Shown here: positions 23,891 to 32,699 of the stretch, in pieces
How the letters are laid out: each line of letters begins with the position of its first letter
Position numbering within the stretch: position 1 is the first letter of the stretch
Source: Bradyrhizobium cajani
GTDB taxonomy: Bacteria; Pseudomonadota; Alphaproteobacteria; Rhizobiales; Xanthobacteraceae
Length of the DNA: 49,816 nt
Direction: 5' to 3'
Assembly (NCBI RefSeq): GCF_009759665.1
Contig: NZ_WQNE01000044.1
Span: 1-49,816, forward strand
Notes under the pieces: model-generated
Database searches by the model: none
Told to the model about the DNA's origin: nothing
The model's input: the letters and a program-made list of their open reading frames with translations, nothing else
Program-made: the position numbers and the translations under genes

Positions 23891-26800
23891 TCAGTGGCTC
23901 GTGTGAGCCCGTGCCGGCGGCCCATACGTCTCGGCCTTCTTCTCCTCCGTCTCCTCCCGGTCCCCGCCCAGCACGCGCTGCACCGAGACGAAGAACACCG
24001 GCACCATCAGCAGCGCCAGGATCACCACCGCGATCATGCCGCCCATCACGATGGAGCCGAGCGCCTGCTGGCTGGCGCCGCCGGCGCCGTGGGCGATGGC
24101 CATCGGCAGCACGCCGCAGATGAAGGCGAGACCGGTCATCAGGATCGGGCGGAAGCGCAGACGGCAGGCTTCGATGGTGGCTTCGACCAGCGGCTTGCCT
24201 TCCTTCCGCAGGTCCTTGGCGAACTCGATGATCAGGATCGCGTCCTTGGCCGCGAGGCCGATGATGGTGATCAGGCCGACGGTGAAATAGACGTCATTGG
24301 GCAGACCACGCAGCATCGCCGCGACCACCGCACCGACAATCCCGAGCGGCACGGTGAGCAGCACCGCGAGCGGAATGGTCCAGCTCTCGTAGAGCGCGGC
24401 GAGGCACAGGAACACCACGAACACCGAGAGGGCGAGCAGGAACGGCGCCTGCGAACCCGACAGTTTCTCCTGGAGCGACTGCCCGGTCCATTCATAGCCG
24501 AAGCCGCGTGGCAGCCTGTCGGCGAGACGCTCCATCTCGGCGATGGCATCGCCCGAGGTGAAGCCGGGCCTGGCTTCGCCGGAGATGCGCACCGCCGGAT
24601 AATAGTTGAAGCCCGCGATCTGCGTCGGCCCGCGCGCCCATTCGACCGTGGCGAAGGAGGAGAACGGCACGAGCTGGCCGCGGCTGTTCTTGACGTTGTA
24701 GTTGAGGATGTCCTCGGTCCGCATGCGGTCGCGGGCATCGGCCTGCACCACGACGCGCTGCATGCGGCCGCGGTTCGGGAAGTCGTTGATGTAGTTCGAG
24801 CCGAGATTGGTCGAGATCGTGTTGTTGATGTCCTCGAAGGTGACGCCGAAGGCGCCGGCCTTCTCGCGGTCGATCATGAGATTGACCACGCCTGCCTCGG
24901 GCAGGCCTTCGATATAGACCTTCTGAAGCACGGGGCTCGCATTGGCCTCCGCTATCAGCTGGTCGGCGGCACGCATCAATTGTTGATAGCCCTTCTGGCC
25001 GCGGTCCTGGAGGCGGAACGAGAAGCCTGAGGAATTGCCGAGATTGTCGATCGGAGGCGGCTGCAGCGCCGAGATTTTTGCGTCGCGGATCGACGACCCC
25101 AGGTCGCGGTTGACGTCGTTGACGATCGCGGCGGCGGAGTCCTTCGGCCCGCGCTCCGACCAATCCTTCAAGGTGATGAAGGCCTGCGCGGTGTTCATGC
25201 CCTGGCCAGAGAAGCTGAAGCCGGTCAGGAAGGTGACGTTGTCGACGCCCGGCCGCTGTGCCAGGTATTTTTCGACCTTCTCGATCACGGCCTCGGTGCG
25301 GGCATAGGACGAATCCGACGGCGTCTGCACGTCGGTGGTGATGAAGCCCTGGTCGTCGATGGGCAGGAAGCCGCCGGGCAGATTGACGAAGGCCCAGGAG
25401 AGCCCAACCAACAGCGCGGCATAGACCAGCATCAGGCGGCCGGTGCGGTTCAGCGAGAAGCCGACGGTGCGCGAATAGCGTTCCTTGGCGCCTTCGAGCA
25501 TGCGGTTGAACCAGCCGAACACGCCCCTCCTGGCATGGCCATGACCGGCTTCGACGGGCTTGAGCAGCGTGGCGCACAGCGCCGGCGTCAGCGACAGCGC
25601 GAGAAACGCGGAGAAGCCGATCGCGGCGACCATGGTCACCGAGAACTGGCGGTAGATGATGCCGACCGAGCCCGGGAAGAACGCCATCGGCACGAACACC
25701 GCCATCAGGACCAAAGTGATGCCGATGATGGCGCCGGTGATCTGCGACATCGCCTTGCGCGTCGCCTCCTTCGGCGGCAGGCCTTCCTCGGCCATGATAC
25801 GCTCGACGTTCTCGACCACGACGATGGCGTCGTCGACGAGGATGCCGACCGCGAGCACCATGCCGAACATCGAGAGCATGTTGATGGAGTAGCCGGCGAG
25901 CAGCAGCGTGGAACAGGCGCCTAGCAGCGCCACCGGGACCACGATGGTCGGAATGATGGTGTAGCGGATGTTCTGGAGAAACAGGAACATCACCACGAAC
26001 ACCAGCACCACCGCTTCGACCAGCGTCGACAACACCTTCTTGATCGAGGCCTCGACCACCGGCGTGATGTTGTAGGGAATCTCGTAGGAGATGTTGGCCG
26101 GGAAGAAGCGCGACAGCTCCTTCATCTTCGCCTCGACCGCGCTCGCGGTCGCGAGCGCATTGCCGGTCGGCGACATCAGCACGGAGAGACCGGCAGTCGG
26201 CTTGCCGTCGAGGCGGGTGTTGAACTGGTAGCTGAGGCCGCCGACCTCGATGCGCGCGACGTCGCGCAGGCGCACGGTCGACCCGTCGGCATTGGCGCGC
26301 AGGATGATGGCACCGAATTCGTCCGGAGACGCGAGCTGGCCCTTGACCAGCACCAGCGCGGAGGTGCGCTGGCTCGACGTCGACGGTTCGGCACCGATGC
26401 TGCCCGAGGCGACCTGTGCGTTCTGCGCGGAGATCGCCTTGTTGACGTCATCGGCGGTGAGTCCATAGCCGACCAGCTTGGCCGGATCGACCCAGACGCG
26501 AAGCGAGCGCTCGGTGGAATAGAGCGTGGCGCGGCCGACGCCGGGGATGCGGCGGATCTCGCCGAGCACGTTGCGGATCATGAAGTCGCCGAGGCCGACC
26601 TCGTCGAGGCTGCCGTCGGTCGAGTTCAGCGTGATGATCTGGAGCACCGCGCTGGAGGCTTCCTCGATCAGGATGCCCTGCTGCATCACCGCGCGCGGCA
26701 GGCGCGCCTCGACGCGCTTGATGCGGTTCTGCACCTCGACCGAGGCGGCGCTGGTATCGGTTCCCGGCTGGAAATTGGCGATGATCTCGACCTGGCCGAG

Positions 26801-27052
26801 CGAATCGCTGGTCGATTCGAAATTGAGGATGCCGGAGGCGCCGTTGAGCTCCTCCTCGATCAGCCGCGTGACGCTGTTGTAGAGGTTTTCCGGCGAGGCG
26901 CCGGGATAGCTGGTCGACACCGAGATCGAGGGCGGCGCGATGATCGGATATTGCGCGATCGGCAGCAGCGGCACCGCAATCGCGCCGATCAGGCAGATGA
27001 ATAGCGCGACCACCCAGGCGAAGATCGGCCTGTCGATGAAGAAACTCGGCAT
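23891..27052 (-). CDS. RND multidrug efflux permease (HAE1 type)
   Basis: Inner-membrane proton antiporter of the AcrB/MexB group, 1053 residues, with the usual twelve-helix plan and two large periplasmic loops. The start MPSFFIDRPIFAWVVALFIC is typical. The proton-relay aspartates lie in VGILVDDAIVVVENVERI and the matching lysine in GLAAKDAILIIEFAKDL. It exports drugs or toxic metabolites as a trimer with a periplasmic adaptor and an outer-membrane factor. The adaptor gene lies six bases upstream; no outer-membrane factor or regulator gene is adjacent, so a TolC-like channel must come from elsewhere. Confidence 0.96.
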   Translation of the reverse strand: MPSFFIDRPIFAWVVALFICLIGAIAVPLLPIAQYPIIAPPSISVSTSYPGASPENLYNSVTRLIEEELNGASGILNFESTSDSLGQVEIIANFQPGTDTSAASVEVQNRIKRVEARLPRAVMQQGILIEEASSAVLQIITLNSTDGSLDEVGLGDFMIRNVLGEIRRIPGVGRATLYSTERSLRVWVDPAKLVGYGLTADDVNKAISAQNAQVASGSIGAEPSTSSQRTSALVLVKGQLASPDEFGAIILRANADGSTVRLRDVARIEVGGLSYQFNTRLDGKPTAGLSVLMSPTGNALATASAVEAKMKELSRFFPANISYEIPYNITPVVEASIKKVLSTLVEAVVLVFVVMFLFLQNIRYTIIPTIVVPVALLGACSTLLLAGYSINMLSMFGMVLAVGILVDDAIVVVENVERIMAEEGLPPKEATRKAMSQITGAIIGITLVLMAVFVPMAFFPGSVGIIYRQFSVTMVAAIGFSAFLALSLTPALCATLLKPVEAGHGHARRGVFGWFNRMLEGAKERYSRTVGFSLNRTGRLMLVYAALLVGLSWAFVNLPGGFLPIDDQGFITTDVQTPSDSSYARTEAVIEKVEKYLAQRPGVDNVTFLTGFSFSGQGMNTAQAFITLKDWSERGPKDSAAAIVNDVNRDLGSSIRDAKISALQPPPIDNLGNSSGFSFRLQDRGQKGYQQLMRAADQLIAEANASPVLQKVYIEGLPEAGVVNLMIDREKAGAFGVTFEDINNTISTNLGSNYINDFPNRGRMQRVVVQADARDRMRTEDILNYNVKNSRGQLVPFSSFATVEWARGPTQIAGFNYYPAVRISGEARPGFTSGDAIAEMERLADRLPRGFGYEWTGQSLQEKLSGSQAPFLLALSVFVVFLCLAALYESWTIPLAVLLTVPLGIVGAVVAAMLRGLPNDVYFTVGLITIIGLAAKDAILIIEFAKDLRKEGKPLVEATIEACRLRFRPILMTGLAFICGVLPMAIAHGAGGASQQALGSIVMGGMIAVVILALLMVPVFFVSVQRVLGGDREETEEKKAETYGPPARAHTSH

Positions 27053-27058
27053 GGCGCG

Positions 27059-28252
27059 TTACCGCGTGAGCTTCTGGGCGTGCCGGTTGTCCGCGGTCGC
27101 GTCCGCTTCCGACCAGGATTGCGGCTTGACCTTGTCGCCGGCTGCGAATTTCTGGAAGCCTTCGACCACGACCTTGTCGCCGGCCTTCAGGCCTTCGGTG
27201 ACGAACCACAGCCCGTCCTGCACCGAGCCGGTGCGCACCGGCTGCACTGCGATGTGGTTGTCGTCCTTGACGACGAACACTTCGCTGCCGCCGCCGCCAT
27301 TGCGCTGGATCGCCTGCTGCGGCACTGCGATCGCGTCGGAGTCGAGCCCCTGGTCGATGCGGACGCGGACATACATGCCCGGCAGCAGCTCGCGCTTGGG
27401 ATTGGGGAACTCGCCGCGCAGCGTCACCTGGCCGGTGTGGGCGTCGACCTTGGCATCGGAGAACAGCAGCTTGCCGTCGAGCGAATAGGTGGTGTTGTCG
27501 TCGAGCACGAGGCGCACCTTGGCGGCGTCGGCCGCGATGCGCTCGAGGTCGCCGGTCTCGAAGGCGCGGCGGAGCTGGTTGAGCTCGGTCACCGACTGGG
27601 TGAAGTCGGCATAGATCGGATCGAGCTGCTGGATGGTGGCGAGATTGGTCTCGTTCTGGACCGCGAGCGCGCCCTCGCTGACCAGCGCGGCACCGACGAC
27701 GCCGTCGATCGGCGCGCGCACCGTGGCATAGTCGAGGTTGAGCTTGGCGCGCGCGAGCTCGGCCTTGCGCCCCTCGACCTCGGCCTGTGCCTGGCGTTCG
27801 GCGGCGATTGCCTTTTCGTTCTCGGCCTCCGGCGCGGCGCGATCCTTGGTCAGCGCAGCGATGCGGCGTGCCTGCTGGTGCGCCTGCATCGCGGCAGCTT
27901 CGGCCTTGGCGAGCGCCGCCTCGTTGGCCATCACCTCGACCTCGAACGGATGCGGATCGATCCGATAGAGCGGATCGCCCGCCTTCACCTCACTGCCCTG
28001 GCGGAACAGGCGCTCGACCACGATGCCGGACACGCGCGGCCGCACGTCCGAGACGCGGGTCGGCGCGATCCGGCCCGGAAGCTCGCGCACCACGGCGCGC
28101 GGCTGCGGCTTGACGACGACGATGCTGACGTCAGGGTCGGCCGGCGGGGCGGCGGACACGGCGGACATGGATTCATCGCAGCCCGCCAGCAACGGCGCAA
28201 GGGCCGCGAGCATCATTGCAGCGCATGCCGATCGCGCACGAAGTCCTGACAT
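27059..28252 (-). CDS. RND efflux periplasmic adaptor (membrane fusion protein)
   Basis: A 397-residue AcrA/MexA-type adaptor. The N-terminus carries a lipoprotein signal ending in LAPLLAGCDES, with a lipobox cysteine for anchoring. The body has the lipoyl-like half VSDVRPRVSGIVVERLFRQG, a helical hairpin (residues about 105-185), the second half YATVRAPIDGVVGAALVSEG and a beta-barrel domain with GMYVRVRIDQG. The stop lies six bases before the permease start, so they form an operon. The C-terminus is lysine/arginine rich. Confidence 0.95.
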   Translation of the reverse strand: MSGLRARSACAAMMLAALAPLLAGCDESMSAVSAAPPADPDVSIVVVKPQPRAVVRELPGRIAPTRVSDVRPRVSGIVVERLFRQGSEVKAGDPLYRIDPHPFEVEVMANEAALAKAEAAAMQAHQQARRIAALTKDRAAPEAENEKAIAAERQAQAEVEGRKAELARAKLNLDYATVRAPIDGVVGAALVSEGALAVQNETNLATIQQLDPIYADFTQSVTELNQLRRAFETGDLERIAADAAKVRLVLDDNTTYSLDGKLLFSDAKVDAHTGQVTLRGEFPNPKRELLPGMYVRVRIDQGLDSDAIAVPQQAIQRNGGGGSEVFVVKDDNHIAVQPVRTGSVQDGLWFVTEGLKAGDKVVVEGFQKFAAGDKVKPQSWSEADATADNRHAQKLTR

Positions 28253-28485
28253 GAAGTGGGGCGCCCCGAAATTGTTGACACTGAATCACGCATAACGCGG
28301 CGCCCGTTCTGGACGATTACCGCGCAGCTGATATCGTCAAGATAGAATGGTCGTGCTGCGACGCAACGCGTGTTGCGGGCGGCTCAATGTCACACGGCCT
28401 ATGCTATTGAGTTTTGGGGACTTTTGGGGATTCACCGGATTGTGAGTCCGGTTCCATCGCGGCGTGCTGCGACAGAAGATCGCAA
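28253..28485. other. Spacer upstream of the RND operon
   Basis: Noncoding region holding the promoter of the RND operon (minus strand) and the sequence after the methyltransferase stop (also minus strand). A stem CCGGA-TTGTGAG-TCCGG at 28436-28452 looks like a tRNA anticodon arm, but no acceptor or T-arm accompanies it. No operator was assigned. Confidence 0.4.
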
Positions 28486-29514
28486 TCACTCGGCGGTTTT
28501 CATCCGGTACTGACTGACGCCCCATTCCGTTCCGCCAGCGTAGCCGAACAGGCCGGAGGTCGCGAGGAGGAACCAGCGCCAGCGCCGCATCCACAAGCCG
28601 GTCTCCTCACCATAGACGGTGCGCAAGGCCGCCTCGATCGTATCGCGGTTGCGATCGAAATTGGCCAGCCAGTCATTGGCGGTGCGCTGGTAATGCGTTC
28701 CGCTCCAGCACCATTCCTTCTCGATGGTGAAGATGTCGCCGAACTGCCTGACGAGGTGATGGCTCGGCATCAGCCCGCCGGTGAAGACGTGTTGCGCAAT
28801 CCTGTCCTCGCGATTGGCCCGGTCGAACAGATGGGAGCCGGAGCGATGGGTGAAGATGTGCATGAAGAAGCGCCCCTCGGGCGCCAGCCATGATTGCACG
28901 CGCGTCATCAGCTTGCGCCAGTTCATCATGTGCTCGAACGTCTCGACCGAGACGATGCGGTCGAACTGGCCCTCGGGCGCGAACACGTTCATGTCGGCGG
29001 TGACGACGCACAGGTTCAGGAGCCCGCGCCGCCGCGCCTCCTCCTCGACATGGGCGCGCTGCGCCTGCGAGCTCGCGACCGCCGTCACCTTCGCATGCCG
29101 AAACCGCCGCGCCATCCACAGCGACAGCGAGCCCCAGCCGCAGCCGAGCTCGAGGATGGTCTGCCCGTCGGCAAGACCGGCATGCTCGACGGTCTGGCGC
29201 AACGCCTCCTCCTCCGCCTCCTGTAGGGTGGTCGCGTCGGTCTTGTAGAAACAGCACGAGTATTTGCGATTGGGGCCGAGCACCTGCGCGAAGAAGGAAG
29301 CCGGCACCTCGCCATGCCGGGCGTCGCCGGCAGCAATGTGCTCCGCGACCGGCCGCAGCATCATCCGCCCGGCGAAGGCGGCATCGTCGGCCGCCCCCAG
29401 CGCGGACAGGCGCGTCGCCGTGCGCGAGCACAGGCGCTGGATCGCAGCGCGAATCACGACGTCCGGCAACGGCACACGTTCGGCAGTCCCGATGATCGCG
29501 GAAACGACGCTCAT
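28486..29514 (-). CDS. SAM-dependent methyltransferase, cyclopropane-fatty-acid-synthase-like
   Basis: A 342-residue protein of the CFA synthase / mycolic-acid methyltransferase class. It has the SAM-binding motif ILELGCGWGSLSLWMARRF, an upstream YSCCFYKTDATTLQEAEEEA block of the type that precedes it in CFA synthases, and IVSVETFEHMMNW downstream. Full CFA synthases have a longer N-terminal domain, so the substrate is uncertain: lipid acyl chains are possible. The ATG at 29514 is chosen; an upstream extension of 91 residues shows no family resemblance. The gene is divergent from the MotA-like gene. Confidence 0.85.
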   Translation of the reverse strand: MSVVSAIIGTAERVPLPDVVIRAAIQRLCSRTATRLSALGAADDAAFAGRMMLRPVAEHIAAGDARHGEVPASFFAQVLGPNRKYSCCFYKTDATTLQEAEEEALRQTVEHAGLADGQTILELGCGWGSLSLWMARRFRHAKVTAVASSQAQRAHVEEEARRRGLLNLCVVTADMNVFAPEGQFDRIVSVETFEHMMNWRKLMTRVQSWLAPEGRFFMHIFTHRSGSHLFDRANREDRIAQHVFTGGLMPSHHLVRQFGDIFTIEKEWCWSGTHYQRTANDWLANFDRNRDTIEAALRTVYGEETGLWMRRWRWFLLATSGLFGYAGGTEWGVSQYRMKTAE

Positions 29515-29668
29515 GCGCCCCCCGAATGGTGAGCTTTGCAAACACCTTGTTATCAAAGCGCTGCTTTCGGTCCGGGTTCCCCAGGCTGTCCACGAAATCG
29601 GCCCATCCGGCGCTTTTTTTGGGCCGGCGCTGTGCCATAGTGCGCCCGCAAACAAGCTTTCGTAATGG

Positions 29669-30700
29669 ATGATACCGGCCATGCCGTCAGGCACTTCGCC
29701 CCGCTCCACCATGGATACCGAGTACACCAAGCTGTCCTCACCCAGCGTCTTCCTGGTGCGGATGCTGGTATTCCTGGTGCTGTGCACGCTGGTAGGCGTG
29801 GTGCTCTACAAGCAGATCATCCAGGCCTTCTTCGCCAATCCCGGCCTCAACGCCCTGATCGGGGCGGTGCTGTTCATCGGCATCGTGCTGGCCTTCCGCC
29901 AAGTCATCCGGCTCTACCCCGAGGTGTCCTGGGTCAACAATTTCCGCATCGCCGATCCCGGCCTGGCGCCGGCCCGGCACCCGAGGCTGCTGGCGCCGAT
30001 GGCGGCGATCCTCGGCGGCGAGCGCTCCGGGCGGATGAGCATCAGCCAGACCACGATGCGGCACCTGCTCGATTCGATCGCGACCCGCCTGGATGAAGCC
30101 CGCGACATCTCCCGCTACATGACCGGCCTGCTCGTCTTCCTCGGCCTGCTCGGCACCTTCTGGGGCCTGATCGAGACGGTCGGCTCGGTCGGCAAGGTGA
30201 TCGACGGGCTCAAGGTCGGCAGCGATTCCGGCGCGCTGTTCGACACGCTGAAGGAGGGGCTGGCCGCCCCGCTCGGCGGCATGGGCATCTCGTTCTCCAG
30301 CTCGCTGTTCGGCCTCGCCGGCTCGCTGATCCTCGGCTTCCTCGATTTGCAATCGAGCCAGGCGCAGAACCGTTTCTACACCGACCTCGAAGACTGGCTC
30401 GCCACCACCGTACGCGAATATGGCCGCGGCGAAGTGGCTGTCGCCGCGGGCGGCGGCGGGGTCGCCAGCGGCGAGCTTCAGGCCGCGGTCGAGCGGCTGC
30501 GCTCGGTGCTGGAGGAAGGCAGCGCCAGCCGCGGCACCACCGCGGCGATGGCGAGCCTTGCCGAAGCCATCCAGGCGCTGGTGTCGCACATGCGGACCGA
30601 GCAGCAGATGATCCGCGAATGGGCCGACGGCCAGGGCGAGCAGAACCGCGAGATCCGGCGCCTCTTGGAGCGGATCGCACGCCAGCCCGAGAAGAGTTGA
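29669..30700 (+). CDS. MotA/TolQ/ExbB-type proton channel protein
   Basis: A 343-residue inner-membrane protein with four hydrophobic helices (about residues 29-48, 58-78, 126-150 and 188-215). The third and fourth fit the MotA/ExbB channel core: GLLVFLGLLGTFWGLIETVG and PLGGMGISFSSSLFGLAGSL. The C-terminal 100 residues are helical and cytosolic. With the following MotB-like gene it forms a stator-like pair away from any flagellar genes. Such pairs harness proton flow to move or pull on the envelope; the partner is unknown. The start is uncertain: ATGs at 29681 and 29711 are alternatives and none has a clear ribosome site. Confidence 0.87.
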   Translation: MIPAMPSGTSPRSTMDTEYTKLSSPSVFLVRMLVFLVLCTLVGVVLYKQIIQAFFANPGLNALIGAVLFIGIVLAFRQVIRLYPEVSWVNNFRIADPGLAPARHPRLLAPMAAILGGERSGRMSISQTTMRHLLDSIATRLDEARDISRYMTGLLVFLGLLGTFWGLIETVGSVGKVIDGLKVGSDSGALFDTLKEGLAAPLGGMGISFSSSLFGLAGSLILGFLDLQSSQAQNRFYTDLEDWLATTVREYGRGEVAVAAGGGGVASGELQAAVERLRSVLEEGSASRGTTAAMASLAEAIQALVSHMRTEQQMIREWADGQGEQNREIRRLLERIARQPEKS

Positions 30701-30722
30701 GCATCTAGACGAAGAGACGACC

Positions 30723-31751
30723 ATGGCTCTTGCCCGCGCGCGCCGCAACGAAGGCGCCTTCAACTACTGGCCCGGCTTCGTCGATGCATTGTCGACGCTG
30801 GTGCTGTCGATCGTGTTCCTGCTGTCGGTGTTCCTGGTCGTGCAATTCTTCCTGTCGCAGGAGGTCACCGGCAAGGACAAGGCGCTGGAGCAGCTCAACG
30901 CCAAGATCGCGCAGCTCAACGAGCTGCTCTCGCTGGAGAAGCTCGGCAAGCTCAGCCTCGACGACCAGGTCTCGCAACTGAAGGCCGGGCTTGCCTCGGC
31001 CGAGACCGAGCGCGACCGCATGAAAGGTCTCTATGAGGGCCTCGCCAATGCCGGCAACGACGCGCAGGGCAAGACCGCCGAGCTCGGCAAGGCGCTGGAC
31101 TCGGAGAAGGCGGTCTCGACGCGGGCGCTGGCGCAGATCGAGGTGCTGAACCAGCAGATCAGCGCGCTGCGGCGGCAACTGGCGGCGCTCGAAGAGGCCT
31201 TGGATGCCTCGGAGAAGCGCGACAAGGAATCGCAGAACCGCATTGCCGATCTCGGCTCTCGCCTGAACGTCGCGCTGGCGCAGCGCGTGCAGGAATTGTC
31301 GCGCTACCGCTCGGAATTCTTCGGCCGTCTGCGCGCCATCCTCGGCAACCGGCCGGACATCCGCGTCGTCGGCGACCGTTTCGTGTTCCAGTCCGAAGTG
31401 TTCTTCGACACCGGCCAGGCCATGCTGCTGCCCGAGGGCCGCGCCGAGCTCGACACCTTGGCGACCGCGCTGATCGAGCTCGACAAGAAGATCCCGAACG
31501 AGATCGCCTGGGTGCTGCGCGTCGACGGCCACACCGACGTGCGCCCGGTGAGCGGCGCGAACTTCAAGTCGAACTGGGACCTGTCCGCGGCGCGCGCCAT
31601 CTCGGTGGTGCAGTACCTGATCTCGCTCGGCGTACCGGCGCAGCGTCTCGTCGCCGCCGGCTTCGGCGAATTCCAGCCGCTCGACCCCGGCAACACCGAA
31701 GAGGCCTTCAAGCGCAATCGCCGCATCGAGCTGAAGCTGACGGAGCGGTAG
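30723..31751 (+). CDS. MotB-like protein with OmpA-type peptidoglycan-binding domain
   Basis: A 342-residue protein with a single N-terminal membrane helix starting FVDALSTLVLSIVFLLSVFL, whose Asp21 matches the proton-binding aspartate of MotB. A long coiled coil follows (about residues 50-185), then an OmpA/MotB domain: FFDTGQAMLLPEGRAELDTL, VDGHTDVRPVSG, NWDLSAARAISVVQYL and RNRRIELKL, all standard peptidoglycan-contact elements. It lies 22 bases after the MotA-like gene. The long coiled coil is unlike flagellar MotB and closer to stator-like proteins of other systems. The stop shares a base with the next start. Confidence 0.9.
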   Translation: MALARARRNEGAFNYWPGFVDALSTLVLSIVFLLSVFLVVQFFLSQEVTGKDKALEQLNAKIAQLNELLSLEKLGKLSLDDQVSQLKAGLASAETERDRMKGLYEGLANAGNDAQGKTAELGKALDSEKAVSTRALAQIEVLNQQISALRRQLAALEEALDASEKRDKESQNRIADLGSRLNVALAQRVQELSRYRSEFFGRLRAILGNRPDIRVVGDRFVFQSEVFFDTGQAMLLPEGRAELDTLATALIELDKKIPNEIAWVLRVDGHTDVRPVSGANFKSNWDLSAARAISVVQYLISLGVPAQRLVAAGFGEFQPLDPGNTEEAFKRNRRIELKLTER

Positions 31752-32197
31752 TGAGCCCCCTCCACCTCCGCCCCTATCGCGCCGAGGACGAGGCCGCCGC
31801 GATCGACCTCTGGCATCGGACGTGGCAGCAGGCCTATCCGCAGATCGACTTCGCCGCCCGTCTGGACTGGTGGCGCGAGCGCTGGCGCAAGGACCTGGTG
31901 CCGAAGGCCTCGATCGTGGTGGCCGAGCAGAACGGCGCGCTGACCGGCTTCGTCACCATCGACGGCGAAGGCTATCTCGACCAGCTCGTGGTCGATCCCG
32001 CCCATTGGGGCTCGGACGCCGCAAAGCTGCTGGTGGACGAGGCCAAGCGGCTGTCACCATCCGGCGTCACGCTGCTGGTCAACAAGGACAATGCCCGCGC
32101 CATCCGCTTCTACGAGCGCAACGGCTTTGCCCAGGCCGGCGACGACGTGAATCCGACCTCGGGCCGGCCCGTGCTGAAGATGACTTGGAAGGCGTAG
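31751..32197 (+). CDS. GNAT family N-acetyltransferase
   Basis: A 148-residue acetyl-CoA-dependent acetyltransferase. The GTG start shares its first base with the stop of the MotB-like gene (TAGTG), so it is coupled to it. The GNAT core is seen as the N-terminal LHLRPYRAEDEAAAIDLWHR, the acceptor strand YLDQLVVDPAHWGSDAAKLL and the closing NARAIRFYERNGFAQAG. The acetyl-CoA loop reads PAHWGSDAAK, a loose version of the QxxGxG/A motif. The substrate is unknown; coupling to a stator-like pair is curious but not explanatory. Confidence 0.88.
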   Translation: MSPLHLRPYRAEDEAAAIDLWHRTWQQAYPQIDFAARLDWWRERWRKDLVPKASIVVAEQNGALTGFVTIDGEGYLDQLVVDPAHWGSDAAKLLVDEAKRLSPSGVTLLVNKDNARAIRFYERNGFAQAGDDVNPTSGRPVLKMTWKA

Positions 32198-32291
32198 TTC
32201 CGGCGGGCGTGAGGCCTGTCACGCCGGGATCCCCCGACCTCTGTTAGTCGTTGGTACCAAAGCAGCGGTGACAGGCGGATGGAGAGGATCG

Positions 32292-32519
32292 ATGAAGCTG
32301 CGCGATCTGGCCAAGGGTTCCTCGGTCTTTCTGACCGTCATCGTCGCTGGGTATGTGTCGACGACCTATGTCGACCAGCGCTTTGCGACGCAGGTCAACA
32401 CTACGGGCTCTCCCGCTCCGACGAGCAGCCCTGCGCCATCGGCCTGCGTCGATGAGGACGGCAGCTGGAAGAACTGGCCATGGCCGAACGTGCCGGCGCT
32501 CTCGCCGAAGTGTCGGTAA
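32292..32519 (+). CDS. Small hypothetical protein with N-terminal hydrophobic segment
   Basis: Not recognised. A 75-residue product starting MKLRDLAKGSSVFLTVIVAG, with GGAGAGG at 32280-32286 as ribosome site. One hydrophobic stretch (residues 9-25) is followed by a Pro/Ser/Thr-rich linker and a C-terminal ACVDEDGSWKNWPWPNVPAL with two cysteines in the mature part, so it is probably a membrane-anchored or exported small protein. An upstream in-frame ATG at 32268 is also possible. Codon use fits the chromosome. Confidence 0.65.
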   Translation: MKLRDLAKGSSVFLTVIVAGYVSTTYVDQRFATQVNTTGSPAPTSSPAPSACVDEDGSWKNWPWPNVPALSPKCR

Positions 32520-32563
32520 TCGGGTCAAAGCGGACTCGGCGGTTTGGCGCGAAGCTCTCCACA

Positions 32564-32643
32564 CGTCATTGCGAGCGCAGCGAAGCAATCCAGGGGCTTT
32601 CCGAGGAGACAGTCTGGATTGCTTCGCTGCGCTCGCAATGACG
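32564..32643. repeat. Palindromic repeat (family D) with perfect 28-bp arms
   Basis: CGTCATTGCGAGCGCAGCGA...(28 bases, 32564-32591) is repeated exactly in reverse complement at 32616-32643. It lies between the convergent small gene and the ABC transporter. A second, less perfect copy is at 42746-42832. Confidence 0.92.
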
Positions 32644-32699
32644 AGATCGTGGGACGCACCTCGCGCGAATGACAACGCGCGTGTCGCTGCGTTCTGAGC

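Noticed and set aside
23777..25030. Plus-strand frame of 417 residues antisense to the RND permease
   Set aside because: The permease on the minus strand is full-length with intact motifs; the antisense product is a His/Arg/Asp-rich shadow typical of high-GC genes.
28436..28452. Stem-loop CCGGA-TTGTGAG-TCCGG resembling a tRNA anticodon arm
   Set aside because: No acceptor stem, D-arm or T-arm with a GTTCGA-type loop is found around it on either strand.
29669..31751. A full Zorya defence system
   Set aside because: Only MotA/MotB-like genes are present. The neighbours are a GNAT gene and a methyltransferase; no ZorC, ZorD helicase or ZorE nuclease is encoded nearby, and base composition is chromosomal.
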